A stretch of 64,000 nt of DNA from positions 1,302,001 through 1,366,000 of the forward strand of contig BDSL01000010.1 of the NCBI GenBank assembly GCA_003116995.1, written 5' to 3'. Origin of the DNA: Yamagishiella unicocca (lineage: Eukaryota > Chlorophyta > Chlorophyceae > Chlamydomonadales > Volvocaceae). Below the pieces are notes generated by a model. That model searched no databases. It was not told the DNA's origin and was given only the letters and a program-made list of their open reading frames with translations. A program made the position numbers and the translations under genes. Position 1 is the first letter of the stretch. Each line of letters begins with the position of its first letter. Positions 23,042 to 34,300 of the stretch are shown here, in pieces.

Positions 23042-26000
23042 CGGTGCTGCCCCTCTCCACCCCCCTCCTGCCTCCGCAAGGCCCGACACAAGCCCTGGCT
23101 GCGCCGCAACGCCCACCAGCTGCTGCCCCAATCAGCTCTTAGGTACGCCCCCCTTCCCTCAGATACCACCCTACCCAGGTACCCCTCCCTACCGTCGCTC
23201 GCCGCCTCCCCCAGTTTTCCACCTAGCGCCCAAAATCGATTCCGAGAAACGTTTCCTTGCGTCGCGCGGGGTCCTCGCTCCCCTTCGTCTCGCCGTAGCC
23301 GATTTAGCTTAACCGCCGAAGGTCGACCTCCGACCTTCGTCTTTCGTCTCCTCAACCCAGTTCTCCAGCATGCATTTCAAAACATCGGTTATAAACATTT
23401 TTTTCTCGCATCCATGGGTCTTCCTCAAACCCCCCCCCCCCGCGCACCCTCTTTTTGATCTTCTCCTGCCCCAGGTACTGCTGCTTGATCATCTCCAGCT
23501 CCCGCTCCCTCTCGCCGGCGGTCTGCTCACCACCGCCACCGCCGCCCTGCGCGCCACGACCTCTGCAGGATTCGCGCAAGCGCGGGCCGGGGGGGGGGGG
23601 CGGGGGAGGGGGGCGGGTTTCGGAGCCAAGCGATGCACACGGCTTTGTGAGCCGGGAGGTGTGTGTGAAGGGGCCAGCACTGCGGGGTCCACCGCCCCCG
23701 CACAGCCGGCAGCAAGTCCCCTACTGGCAATGCGGGTGCAGGCGACACGTGTGCAACACGTGTCGTACGACACGCGCCTCAAACCCCTTGCAAGCAGCAC
23801 CGCCCTCTCCCCCCCAGCTTCCCGTTCGCCCACGCGGCCAGGCAATAGGCCGCGCAGCCCTCGCCGGGTAATCGAATCCAACCACCAACCACCAACCGCC
23901 AGCCGGCGCACACGCCGCTCGGCACCTCCCCCCCCAGCACCCCGCGCGCTGAGTCCCCCCTTCCTGACAGGTCCCCCGATCGAGCCCCCGCACCTGCGGT
24001 CGTCGTCCCGGCCGCCTCGGCCGCCGTCCCGGTCCCTGTCTCTCCGGCCGTCCCTCCCTGCCGCATCCCGATCTCCCCCCCGGGCGTCTCGACCTCCCCC
24101 CCTGCCGGCGGGATCGCGATCACGATCGCGTCCGCCGCCGCCGCCGCCGCGGTCCCCGAAGCGGTCGCGGTCCCTCTCCCGGTCCCGGTCCCACTCGCGC
24201 CCCGGCGGCGGCGGCGGCAGCATGCTGCGTGAGTGGCCCCCGCCGGAGGACAGCGGCGGCGGCGGCGGCAGCATGCTGCCGCCTCCGGCCCCCCCTCCGC
24301 CTGCTGCTGAGCGCGCCGAGTCCATCTTGGCGATCTGCGCCGCCTGCACTCCGGCCCGCTGCGCCTCCAGCTTGGTGAGGGCCAGGGCCTGACGCTCCGC
24401 CTTGGTCAGGAAGCGGGGCTGCGGGGGGTATCGAGGAAGACCCGTGGATGCGAGGAAAAACCGTTCAGACGTTTTGAGATGCATGCTGGAGAACTGGGGT
24501 GGCGATACGAAAGACGAAGTGGCTGCGGGGGGCAGGGGTTAGGGTGGTGGCGGCGGGGTGAAAGGTGGCGGGGGTAGGGGTTCGGGTGGTGGCGGAGGGG
24601 TGAAAGGTGGCGGGGGGTACAGAAGAGAACCGGCTACTGGACATGGGGAAGTGTAGCTGGTGCATCGAGGGTGGGGGGGGCCCCGAGAAGACACGGTTCT
24701 ACGACATAGGAAATGGAGGTGTGGATGGTATGAGAGGAGGACCCGGAGGAGGTGGGGATGGGGGGTGGTGGGTGGGAGGGTGCGGGGGTTGCGGGGGTGA
24801 GAGGGGGGGAGTAAAGGGTATAGCAAATGTGTGAGGGCTCAGGGCAATAGGGGGAGATTGGTCGGTCGATTGCGGGGTACCTGGGATCGCACGCGAGCCG
24901 CTGGCAACATGGCTGCGGGTGGATGGCAGGGCGGCGTGCTGATCTGAGACCATTACGGGGGCAGGGCGATTGCGGCGGTTGCGGTGGTTGTGGTGGTTGT
25001 GGTGGTTGTGGAGTGGGAGGTGATGTCCGGCGGGTGCTGGGGCGCCGCCGCACTCGGGCTCAGTGACAGGCGGGCCGAAAAGCCCGCCGGGCCTTACGCA
25101 GGGTGCTGTGGGAGGGTTGTATCGGCATCAGCCCGCCGGGCCTTATGCGGGCCGTCCTTCTTAACCCTCCGTCCGACCACCTCTCGACTGGATGAGGATA
25201 TATCCTCATCCATCATCCACCATCCATCATAAATGTGCATCACTCTTCCGCAGGAGGGCGTAGGTGGCCTGGGCGCCATTCGGCTCGGCTAGAAAGACTG
25301 CCTTGCGTTGTGCCAGGGGTGGTCTATGGGTGAGGCAGGGTGACTGGCGAGGCGGGGCAGCTGGGCGGCCCAGTCACCCTGCCTCACCCAGAGACCACCC
25401 CTGGCACAAGGCGAGGCAGTCTTCCTACCCGCAGCCGGATGGCGACCAGGCCTCACATATCCTGATAGTGGCGCGTTTGGTTTACGGCTGGCTGCCGGAC
25501 TGGTGGCGTAGCCGACGTCCGTAAAGCCGCGATAGGGGTGCTGAATGCATGCATGGTGGCAAGTTATGGCGGCGCGCAAGCGTGCGGCTCTCGCTGTTTC
25601 CGCGGGATAACGGAGCCATGCAAGACACATCGGACATCGGGCTCCAAGCTAGTGGGGTATGAAAGAGGAAACACGTGTAGCTCCCGAGCTAGCTGCGCCC
25701 CTCTGGCAAGAGCAACAATGTCTCGGGCCGACTCAAGCGAACGCCCCCAACCCGTTTACTACCCTTTCCCCCTCAGGCTATCCTATCAACGTAGCGTAAC
25801 CGGTTTTTACGCCGGATACGCGTAACCGGCGTAACCGTTTACGCCGTTTACGCCTCAGGATAGGAGGCACCTCAGAGCCACAGGCGCCCCCTCCCCCCCC
25901 CCGCACCTTGGACTCCTCCTCCTGCTGTTGCTTCTTCTTTTTGAGCAGCTCCTCCAGGGACAAGGGCTGCGGGGACCGCGAGGGGAAGGGGGGGGGGGGT

Positions 26001-27058
26001 CCGGCGTCACACGATCCGTCAGTGGGTGTGTGGCGTGGAGTCGCGTGGAGGAAAGAGGTACCCGTTAATGCAGTAACGACCGGGTGCTGCCCCCGACTGT
26101 GGAGACGCAGCCATACATGGCCATGTTAGCGCAGCCCCCTTGGCCTCCCCACCCCGCATGCGCCCACATCCTCGCTGTCCGCCGACCATGCGCCCACTAT
26201 CCTGTCTTTTTCGTGTCAACGGTTTTCACGCCACCCCCGCGCGTCCCAGGGGGGGATCCTCTCGCTGCCCCTTGTTGCTGCCCGTGTGCGACTGATCTCC
26301 TTCCCCCAACCCGAAACACTCAAGCCAAGAGCACGACCGACCAAGTAAAGGTCCCAGCACGTGCGCACCATCATACTTGCTGCAGCCGAAACTCGCATGA
26401 TGCACAGCGAGCAGCGGCGGCAAGGCCACCTGCCACACCACGGCTTCCCACAGCCAGGAACACCCCACCACGGAAACACCCGGGTGCGCGAACTCACATC
26501 GGCCTTTTTTGCAGCTCCTGGCGACGCAGCGCGACCAGAGTTCTTAGCGCCAGCGTCATCCTTCACTGCCGCCGCGTCGGCAGCTCCAGGCGGCTGCTTG
26601 ACGTCCTCCTCCTCCTCCTGCTTAACGCGCGCGCCAGCGCTGGGAGACGGGCGACTGCCGTCGCGGCCTGCTCGTCCGTCCTCTCGTCCCTCACGTCTCT
26701 CCCGGCCTTCTCGGCCATCGCGGCCATCTCGGTTGTCACGGCCTTCGCGGCCATCTCGGCCATCTCGGCCGTCGCGGTCCCGGCGATCGCGCTCCCGCTC
26801 CCGCTCCTTCTCACGCTCGCGGTCCTTGTCCTGCTCTCGTTCTCGGTCCTTCTCACGATCTCTATCACGATCCCGTCTGTCCTTGTCTCGGCGGCCGTCC
26901 TCCTCTTTCCGAGGCTCGTCTACACGCTCACGGCGTTCCTCACGGCGATCATCCTTCTCTGGCCTGCTGCGCTTCGTCGCACGCTCTGTGCTGCGTGAGC
27001 GGTCGCGTTTGCTACGCTCTACACCGCGGCCGGGGCTCCGCGAGTCTGAGCGCCCCAT
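14185..27058 (-). CDS. PRP28: Pre-mRNA splicing DEAD-box RNA helicase PRP28 (DDX23/U5-100K), 942 aa, 15 exons
   Basis: Exons (high to low): 27058-26498, 25966-25907, 24418-23994, 23562-23448, 22625-22529, 22100-22003, 21426-21328, 20630-20475, 18325-18128, 17760-17626, 17353-17219, 16532-16285, 15549-15379, 14891-14704, 14327-14185. Every junction is GT-AG with consistent phase, giving 2829 nt. The first ~190 residues are Arg/Asp/Glu/Ser-rich (RS-like). Then come [31 protein letters not shown] and [12 protein letters not shown], all hallmark DDX23 segments. The helicase core has the Q motif (KKPSPIQ), [47 protein letters not shown] and [10 protein letters not shown]. The C-terminus ([12 protein letters not shown]) also matches. 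In other eukaryotes the protein swaps U1 for U6 at the 5' splice site. It shares a ~500-bp divergent promoter region with the RING/PHD gene. The introns are unusually rich in repeats. Confidence 0.97.
15205..15365. repeat. 22-bp minisatellite in PRP28 intron 13
   Basis: About seven copies of CTTCCTCCCGCCCTCGCCGC plus CG. 22 is not a multiple of 3, so all three frames give repeat peptides. Confidence 0.9.
15570..15632 (+). repeat. Dispersed intron module M2 (antisense to PRP28) in intron 13
   Basis: Shares GACAGGATAGTTGGCGCATG plus a following GTCGGACACCGATT with copies at 18372, 29222 and 35490 (plus) and 17160, 26165 and 29820 (minus). Confidence 0.75.
16020..16160 (-). repeat. Dispersed intron module M1, sense copy in PRP28 intron 12
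   Basis: The minus strand reads GTTTAGAACATACGTTTGGA and GATGCATGCCGGAGAACTTGG, then a GGTCGTATGTCGACC self-complementary segment. It lies about 125 bp downstream of the intron-12 donor. Confidence 0.8.
17160..17215 (-). repeat. Dispersed intron module M2, copy next to PRP28 exon 11
   Basis: The minus strand carries GTAAAACCCGTTTTACGCGA and then GGGACAGGATAGTCGG. It sits directly behind the exon-11 donor at 17218. Confidence 0.75.
18372..18418 (+). repeat. Dispersed intron module M2 in PRP28 intron 8
   Basis: ATAAACCGTTTACGCGACAG followed by GGACAGGATAGTTGGCGCAT. It lies about 50 bp upstream of the exon-9 acceptor, antisense to the gene. Confidence 0.75.
18893..19111. repeat. Direct repeat copy 1 in PRP28 intron 8
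   Basis: CTGGAGCCC tandem tract followed by a unique core (GCGGCGCTCAGCTCTCGGGT through CATGTGGTTTGGTCATCA). The core recurs nearly exactly at 19869-20067. Confidence 0.9.
19340..19625 (+). other. Exon-like block opposite to PRP28 inside intron 8
   Basis: Between the two direct repeats, the plus strand has ACCGACCAG|GTGAGT (donor, about 19335) and later CATCCTGCCAG| (about 19492). An open stretch with balanced composition follows, including [17 protein letters not shown] and [12 protein letters not shown]. It ends at a possible donor AAT|GTGCGC near 19620. It could be a captured exon or nested gene fragment. I do not recognise the product. Confidence 0.25.
19869..20067. repeat. Direct repeat copy 2 in PRP28 intron 8
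   Basis: Near-identical to 18893-19111, with differences concentrated at both ends. Confidence 0.9.
20197..20400 (-). repeat. Long copy of dispersed intron module M1 in PRP28 intron 8
   Basis: Read on the minus strand it runs from AAAGACCCGTGGATGCGAGG through ATGTATGCTGGAGAACTGGG and CGGCTAAGCGGAATCGG to GACGCAAGGAAACGTTTTGC. It matches 23223-23425 over about 200 bp. It starts about 75 bp after the exon-8 donor. Confidence 0.9.
21746..21810 (-). repeat. Telomere-like heptamer array in PRP28 intron 6
   Basis: About nine uninterrupted CCCTGAA units (TTCAGGG on the PRP28 sense strand). One base differs from the plant-type TTTAGGG telomere repeat. Regularly spaced GGG runs on the RNA strand could fold as G-quadruplexes. 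Confidence 0.95.
22108..22200. repeat. Purine (GGGGGAAGGGGGAGG) tract in PRP28 intron 5
   Basis: Nearly 90 bp of pure G/A on the plus strand, hence a long polypyrimidine tract on the gene strand, immediately before the exon-6 acceptor (22101). It probably acts as an extended polypyrimidine tract. Confidence 0.8.
23223..23425 (-). repeat. Long copy of dispersed intron module M1 in PRP28 intron 4
   Basis: Homologous over about 200 bp to 20197-20400, in the same (sense) orientation. It begins about 25 bp behind the exon-4 donor at 23447. Confidence 0.9.
24428..24525 (+). repeat. Dispersed intron module M1, antisense copy in PRP28 intron 2
   Basis: GAGGAAGACCCGTGGATGCG, then AAACCGTTCAGACGTTTTGA and GATGCATGCTGGAGAACTGG. 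It abuts the exon-3 acceptor side and is in reverse orientation to the gene. Confidence 0.85.
25190..25211. repeat. 22-bp perfect palindrome in PRP28 intron 2
   Basis: GGATGAGGATA followed by its exact reverse complement, no loop. Confidence 0.95.
25292..25425. repeat. Long imperfect inverted repeat in PRP28 intron 2
   Basis: Arms of about 56 bp (25292-25347 and 25369-25425) pair with only a few mismatches around a 21-base loop. The size is suitable for a MITE-like foldback or a microRNA-type precursor. Confidence 0.85.
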
Positions 27059-27560
27059 AACGCCGGACGGGGTGCCGCCAGCGGCGATCACGCCCGTTGC
27101 GAAATGGAGGGAGAGAACCTAATAACTTCACGGAGTGCTGCAATCTCAACAACAACGATTTGCACAAGCGAAGCGGAGCAGATGTAGGCTCCTCTATCAG
27201 AACACAAAATGAGTAGTGCGGTAGGGATACCAACAATTGGAACATGCAGCTCAATATGGCGTTGAGCGGGGCAACGCGGCCTGGTACAGCTACCTAGTGC
27301 ATGCACGGCATGCAGTGCATGCGGCGGAGTTCTAGTACTTTTTCACTCCAGACAATTTTGCCAATAGCTAATTTTACTATGGGCGTATGGAGGGCGCAAT
27401 GCTCTCCAAGCATCTATCGGGCCCACACAGTCTCGGACACTGCCGGAATGTTACCAGCGCTCCCTTTCCGGCCCCAGAGTCCCTTGACATCTATCCTGGC
27501 CGCCCAAATGAACATCTAGAATAGTGAGAAGGGTGCGTATCTGCATAGGCAAGCGCGAAG
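27059..27560. promoter_or_regulatory. Bidirectional promoter region between PRP28 and the RING/PHD gene
   Basis: 502 bp separate the two outward-facing ATGs. The segment has clearly lower GC than its flanks and no supported ORF. Shared regulation of the pair is inferred from geometry only. Confidence 0.5.
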
Positions 27561-30500
27561 ATGCGCGTCGAGTGTTCCATCTGCTATGAGAAGACTAGAG
27601 ACCTAGGCGAGCTGGATGCTTGCCTCCACAGGTACGTCTTGAGTCGCGGGAACCTAGGGGCACAGCGGGACGTTGACCAGCGTTTCAACCATCCCGTTCC
27701 GTTTCAACCACCCGACGGTCCACTTGTGGTGGACCGGGTGGCCCCAGCTCCGCTTCGGGCCCACACCGCCCCGCCTGCTGTCTGCCCCCAGTGCGCCATC
27801 CCGACTTGCCCTCCGCGATCCCCGCCCCTGCACCGGATTGTGCGCACCTCCCCCCCTTTGCCCTCCCAACCCCCAATGGATACACAACCATATCCACCTA
27901 AAATGCACCGCCATCACCCTACACCCTTCCCGCCCCTGCCCCAGCCCCAGTCCCAGCGCCTTCTCCCACCCACCCCCCGCCTCCTGTGTCATGTAACCGG
28001 GTCTTCCGCCACCCGGCCCCCCCCCCGTTTGTCGGCCGTGGTTCGCGGATTCTCTTATCAAACCCCCTCCCCCCCGGCTCCTGCAGGTTCTGCTTCGAAT
28101 GCATCTCCCGGTGGGCCGACACCGAGAACCGCTGCCCCATGTGCAAGGAGCGGTTCATCGTCATCACCCGGAAGCGCCTGTCGCATGTGGGCAGCGACGA
28201 CAAGGGGGGCGGGGAGGGCGCGGCTGAGGCATTGGAGGGAGACAGCTCAGCCAACCCGGGAGGGGGTGTGGCTGAGGAACCGGGGGGAGACAGCTCGGCC
28301 AACCCGGGAGGGGGGCTGCTGTGGAGACGATCCGCGGCCCTACCGCTGCTGATGCTTCTGCTTGCTGCCGGCAGGCAAGGCACCCCGGGAGCAATCGCTT
28401 GTTAACCCTCCACCCCGCCTCGGCTCAGCTGACGAGGCCTCCCCTCGCACACCTCCCCGCGCCCGCGCCAGGCTGCTGCCGCCGGCGGCGGCGCCAGCGG
28501 CAGCGGCGGCCGCAGCCGAGGTCAGAAGCGCTCCAGGGAGATGTCGTCCGCCGCCGATGCAGCTGGTGCCGGTGGCTCTGCTGACGAGGACGACGAGGAC
28601 CCGGACGCGGGAGAGGGGCCGCGCAAGCGGCTCAAAGGCACGGTGCTGGAGACGAGGGTGGTGCAGGACCGCCAGCAGGTGTGTGTATGTGTGGGTGCGT
28701 GTGTGTGTATGTGTGTGTGTGTTTTATAAATGCTGTATGTGTGTGTGTGTGTGTGCGGCGAGAAGACCCAGTTACACGGGGGGGGAGGGCCGTGGGGCAG
28801 ACAGGAAACTCATGGTCCGAGGAAAGCTGGGGCGAGGAGGAAGAGGCCGCGGGTGAAACACAGCAACGAGGACCAGGTGCAAAACCGTGTCGGGGGGGTC
28901 GGCAAAAGCCCCGGGGCGGCGAGGGCGTTCGCCGCCTGGCTCTGGCAGTGCGTGCGGCTCGGTGCAGCGAGGGGCGCTGCCGTGCCTTGAAGGCGGCTAC
29001 GAATAACCCCGCTCCGCTTACTCACCCTGTCGCGGATTCTCTTAACGTCCCATCCCCCTGTCGTACGATTGCCGTACCGCAGCGCTGGCAGCCTGCCGAG
29101 GTGCTGTCCCTCAACCTGGACGCGCTGCGCTGCCAGGTGTGCCACCAGGGCAACGACGACCAGCACCTGCTGCTGTGCGATGGTGGGTGGAGGTGGGGGG
29201 GTGTTGGGCTGGGGGGGGTTGGTTGTAAAACCCGTTTTACGCGACGGGACAGGATAGTTGGCGCATGGTCGACGGACACCGATTGGGGGGGGGCGGGGGG
29301 TAAAGAGAATCCGCGAAGCGGGGGGGAGTTTCGAGGGGGTGTGAGAGGAAAGCCGTAGGTCGTGTGAGAGCAAACCTGTGGGTTGGAGGGGGGGGCGGGC
29401 GCTCGGGGGTGTAAGAAGGTTGTGGCCCCGAAGCCGTGTGTGTGGCGCCGAAGCCGTGTGTTTTATATATGCTGCGCGCGTGTGGGTGTGGGTGTGGGTG
29501 GGTGTGGGGGGGGGGGTACCTCCCATCAGCGGCGGAGCAAGTCGTAGCCCGACCGGCTGCTTCATGACACTGCACCGCCAGCCCCCACCCCTACATGCAA
29601 CCACGCTGCCACCCCCCCAGGATCGCACCAAATGCTTTCCTAATCGGTTTCCTTTTTCTGTGCCGACCTAGGGGATTCCTCTCATGCCCCCCACCCACAA
29701 CCGCATACCAAGGAGATCCTCCCCCTCTCCCCCTCTATTTCCAAGGAATTTCTCGCTACATCCCCCGCCCCATCGCCCATCTGTTTGTCGGCCGCGGATT
29801 CGCGGATGATCTCCCCCACACACACCACCACCATGCGCCAACTATCCTGTCCCGTCGCGTAAAACACCCCTCCCCCCCCCCGCGGGGTCCTCGCTTCCCC
29901 TGTCGTCTCGCCGTAGCCGATTTAGCTTAGCCGCCGAAGGTCAACTTACGACCTTCGGCTTTCGTATCCCCAACCCACTTCTCCAGCATGCACCTCAAAA
30001 CGTCTGTCCTAAACGGCTTTTTCTGGCATCCACGGGTCTTCCTCGAACACCCCCACCCACCACACACGCACACACACACCACACAAACAACGCGTTCTGA
30101 TTTCATTCGGGTTACGGTCCTCCTCCCTCCCCCCACCCCCCCCAGGCTGCGACCGGGGCTACCACACCTACTGCCTGAACCTGGAGGACATCCCGGAGGG
30201 TACGGCAGCCCGGGGGGGGAGGAACCCGATGGTCGGCAGCCGGGGGTTGAACGGGGGTTCGGGAAGGCTGGCCCTCGATAAGGGGTTTTGAGAGGAGCGG
30301 ACGTCGCAGACCCGCAGTGGTGACGGGGGCGCGGAAACGGAGCAGGGTGGTGGATCGAGTTGGAACACGGGTTTGAAAACGCGGTCAGGGGTGGCGCCGT
30401 TGATGCACGCGGGATGGGGGGGATGAGGCAAACAGAGAACCGGGAAGGCAGCAGCCAGGCCCTCCCTGGAGGTTGGGGACGAGCAGCCCCTGGAGGGCCT

Positions 30501-31272
30501 GGTGGCCGCGGCCAACGCGGCGGGTGTGTGTGGCGGACAGCCGAACAGAGGCAGGGACCGCTGCCGCCACGAGGTCCAGTCAGTTGTCGCGGCGGTGCCC
30601 AGCTGGGCGTGCCGCGGCAGCCGCAGCGACAACCGACTGGACCTCGTAGTAAGGGATGTTTGAGGGGATCCCCGCAGGTCAGCACTCAGAAGCTAGAACC
30701 GACCAGGAGAACGCCGGGTACACTCGTTCTTGGAATTGCATGCTTTGGGCGAACCCGTAGGCCGCCACTTATTGGGCAAGATACGTGCCCTTCACCCCGG
30801 CCCCATCCCCCGGGTACACACGGGCTTTACTCAATTCCTCTAAACCGTACGAGTATCGTTAGACGCTGTGAATAAATAAAAAGTATTATTCATTAACCCT
30901 TCTTTGTGTAGTTGTTTCTTTGTATGTTTGACAACCCCGGGTACACATCGGGGCGGGGTGGGGGGGCAGCTTTTCCGGTGTGACTCGACCGGCGGGGTGG
31001 GCACATGTGCGCACTGGTGACTGATGACTGATGACTGATGCGCCGCACCCGTGCAAACGCAGGCGAGTGGTACTGCCCGGCGTGTGAGGTGCAGCGGACG
31101 CAGCTGGCGGCGGCGGCGCGCAGCAGCAGCAGGCGGCGGGGGAGAGGGAGGGGAGTGCGTGGAGGAGGTGGAGGCGGCGGGGCCGGGCGGGGGCGGGGCG
31201 CGGCAGGGGCAGGGGGGCAGCGGCGGCAGCGGCGGCTGCCGACTCTGACTCCGACGTACAGATTGTGGACGA

Positions 31273-31303
<31 letters not shown>

Positions 31304-34300
31304 GGCGGCTCGGGGTACGACACCGTGGGCGAGGATGCAGAGGAGGAGGAGGAGGAGGAGGAGGAGGAGGAGGAGGAGGAGGGGGGCCCGGAGGGGGGGG
31401 AGGCGGTGTGGGTTAGCGGCAGCGGAGGGGACACGGAGGCGGAGGGCGAGGAGGCGGAGTACGTCGATGAGGACGATGGCGACGGGGAGGGGGAGGGCGG
31501 GGGCTTGGAGGGAGCGGCAGCGGACGGCGGCGGCACCGGCGCCTACGGTGGCGGCGGCGGCGCCGGCGCCGGCGGTCGCCGCCGAGGGCGCGGGCGGGGG
31601 CGGGGCCGAGGGAGGGGCCGCGGGCGCGGCACCCGGCGGCGCCGTACCACCGCCGTACGCGGCCGTAGCCGCCGCAGCACCCGCGGCCACCGCCGTGCCG
31701 CCAGTGCAGCCCGACGCGGCGGCGCCGCCGCGGGCGATGACGGCGACAATGGCGATGGCGAGCCGGCGGGCCTTACCATGGCGGCGCTGAGGCAGCGGCT
31801 GGGTACGACGGCGCGGGCGCTCGCCCGTACGGCAGCGGCGCTGGCGGCGCAGGGCGGCGGCGCCGCCGCGGCCGCCGCCGCCGGCGGCGGCGACATGGAG
31901 GAGGTTCCTCTCGCCCAGCGTCGTACTGTGGCCCGGCTGCGGCTGTACGCGGACCAGTACCGGGTGGAGATGATGAGGCGACAGTGGCCGGTGAGGCGGC
32001 GGAGGGGGGTTTGAGGAAGACCCGTGGATGCCCGAAAAAACCGTTTAGAACAGACGTTTTAAGATGCATGCTGGAGAACTGGGTTGAGGAGACGAAAGAC
32101 GGTGAGGCGAGAGGGGGGGGAGCGGCACAAAAGACGGTTACATGACATAGGCAGGATAGCTGGCGCATTGTCGGAGGGGAGGGAGGGCGGGGGCGGGGCG
32201 GGGCGGGGCGGTTGGATTGGGGCTGGAGCAGGGTCGGGTTGGTTTGGGGAGGGAGGGGGCTGGACGAGCGTCGGAGGGCGTGACTAAGGCTGGGGACTGG
32301 GGGGTGGCTGCAAGAGGCTGGAAGCGGCCCCCAGGGGAGTGGTGGTGGTGCCCTCAGGGGGGACTGCATCAGCCACCGCTTGCTGGCCACCTGGCTGCCC
32401 CCCCGATTACCTCATACCCCTCCCCCGCCAGGCACCCCACCCCAACACACTCCTGGAACCCCCTCCCACACCCCGCCGCCGCCCCCAGGCGATGAGGGAC
32501 TCGGAGTCGCAGGGGTTCGGCCCCCAGTCCACACTGGCGGCGGAGTTCCGCAGGTCACAACAGCAGCAGCAAGCAGCTGCGGCGGGGGGGACGGGGACGG
32601 CGGCGGGGGCGGCGGCGGGGCTCAGCGGTGCCGCCGCCGGCCCGGGCCCCAGCAGCGCCACCGCAGCGGCGGCGCGGGAGCGGGCGCTGCAGGCGCTGAG
32701 ATTCCAAAGGGCCCAGGAGGCGGCGGCGGCGGCGACAGCGCGCCGCCGCGCAGGTGCCGGCGGGGCCGATACCCGAGCGGCCTACGGCACTGGCGCCTAC
32801 GGCGGGGCGGCGGCGGCGGCGGCCCCCGTTGTGGAGCGCGGTAGTGGGAGGGCCGGCGGCGGCGGCGGCGATGTCCTGGACGCCGCCTGGCAGGCCCTGG
32901 ACCGGCTGCGTGGCGGCGGCGGCGGCGTGGCTGGCGGCGGCGCCAGAGCGGCGGCGCCAGCCGCAGCAGCTACGGGTGGCGGCGGCGGGGGTCGGGGCGC
33001 CGGTCTGGCGGCGGCGGCGGCGGCGGCGGCGGCGGGTACGCGCGCCGGTGTCCCCCCGGGTCCCTCCCCACTGGAGCTCCTCCGCGCAGGTGGCCCAGGG
33101 GCGCTGGTGGGGGGCTTCAGGGGCCCGCAGGGGGCGGCAGGGGGCGCCGGCAGCGGTGCCGCCGCTGCGCCTCACCCCCACCTGGGCAGCATCCTGACCC
33201 GCCTGCCGCTCACCGCCCTCATACCCGGCTTGACGCGGGCACCGCCGCCGCCGCCGCAGCAGGCGGCAGGTGGGCAAGTCGGGGGCGGCTTGGGCCCCGC
33301 CGCGGCAGCCAGGGTTGCGTCCCCGGGCGGCGGCACTGGCGGGGGCGGTACCGGCGGCGGCGGTGGCGGCGGCACCGGCGGGGGCGGTGCCGGCGGCGGT
33401 GGAGGCGGCACCGGCGGGGGCGGTGCCGGCGGCGGTGGAGGCGGCGGCTTTGTGTCTCGGGCGGTGGGTGGCACGGCGGCCACTCGGGGCATCGTCACGT
33501 TCCTTCCGGACGACGAGCAGGGGCTGGCGCCGCGGCCGCAAGCTTGGGCGTCACTGGGCGGCGGCGGCGGTGGCGGCGACGGCGGCGGAGGCGGAGGTGG
33601 CGGAGGCGTCCCTCCCTGGACCGGGTCCGCGCTGTCGCCTCACGCGCCGTCCGCAACAGCCGCAACAGCAGTAGGCACTGCAGCGACGGAACCCTCGCCG
33701 CCGCCTCCCCCGCCGCCTGCCCGGGCCCCGGACGCGGTGCTCCCCCGCCGTGTGGTGCCCCACCAGCCCACCACCAGCACCACCACCAGCACCACAGCCG
33801 ACGGCGCCGGCACCGCCGCCAGCCCCTGCAGCGCCGACTACGACCACTCCTCCCACCAGCACCAGCACCAGCACCAGGAGCTGCACCAGCAGGGCCTGCA
33901 GCCCCGCTCCCCGGACCCCACCCACCCCTTGGGCCGCTGTCACGGCCACGACCACCCACACCTTGACCTCGCACTCGGTGCCCTCCGAAGCCCACCTCCC
34001 GCCCCTGTCTGGAACACCCCTTACCTCGTCTGGAACCCCCCTCTCGCTCCCGTCTGGAACACATCCCCGGGCTGGGGTGCCGGGGAGGTGGCGTGGGAGG
34101 AGGGGGAGTTGCAGCAGCAGGAGGGGGAGGAGGGGGAGGAAGAGGGGGCCCTTCCCGACGACCCGCCCCTGGTTCTCGAGCAGCAGGCACACAGTGGTTT
34201 GCAGCCACAGCACCCGCCTCACCAGCCGGGGGACCCAGAGCAGAAACTACAGCGCCGAGGCCATGGCCACCACAACCACCACCACAACCACCACAACCAC

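Noticed and set aside
26084..27122. Plus-strand open frames over PRP28 exon 1 (Ser/Arg/Pro-rich)
   Set aside because: They are antisense shadows of the Arg/Asp/Glu-rich repeats in exon 1.
33495..34208. Minus-strand Gly/Arg-rich frames opposite the last RING/PHD exon
   Set aside because: Low-complexity complement of the Gly/Ala-coding strand; no independent support.
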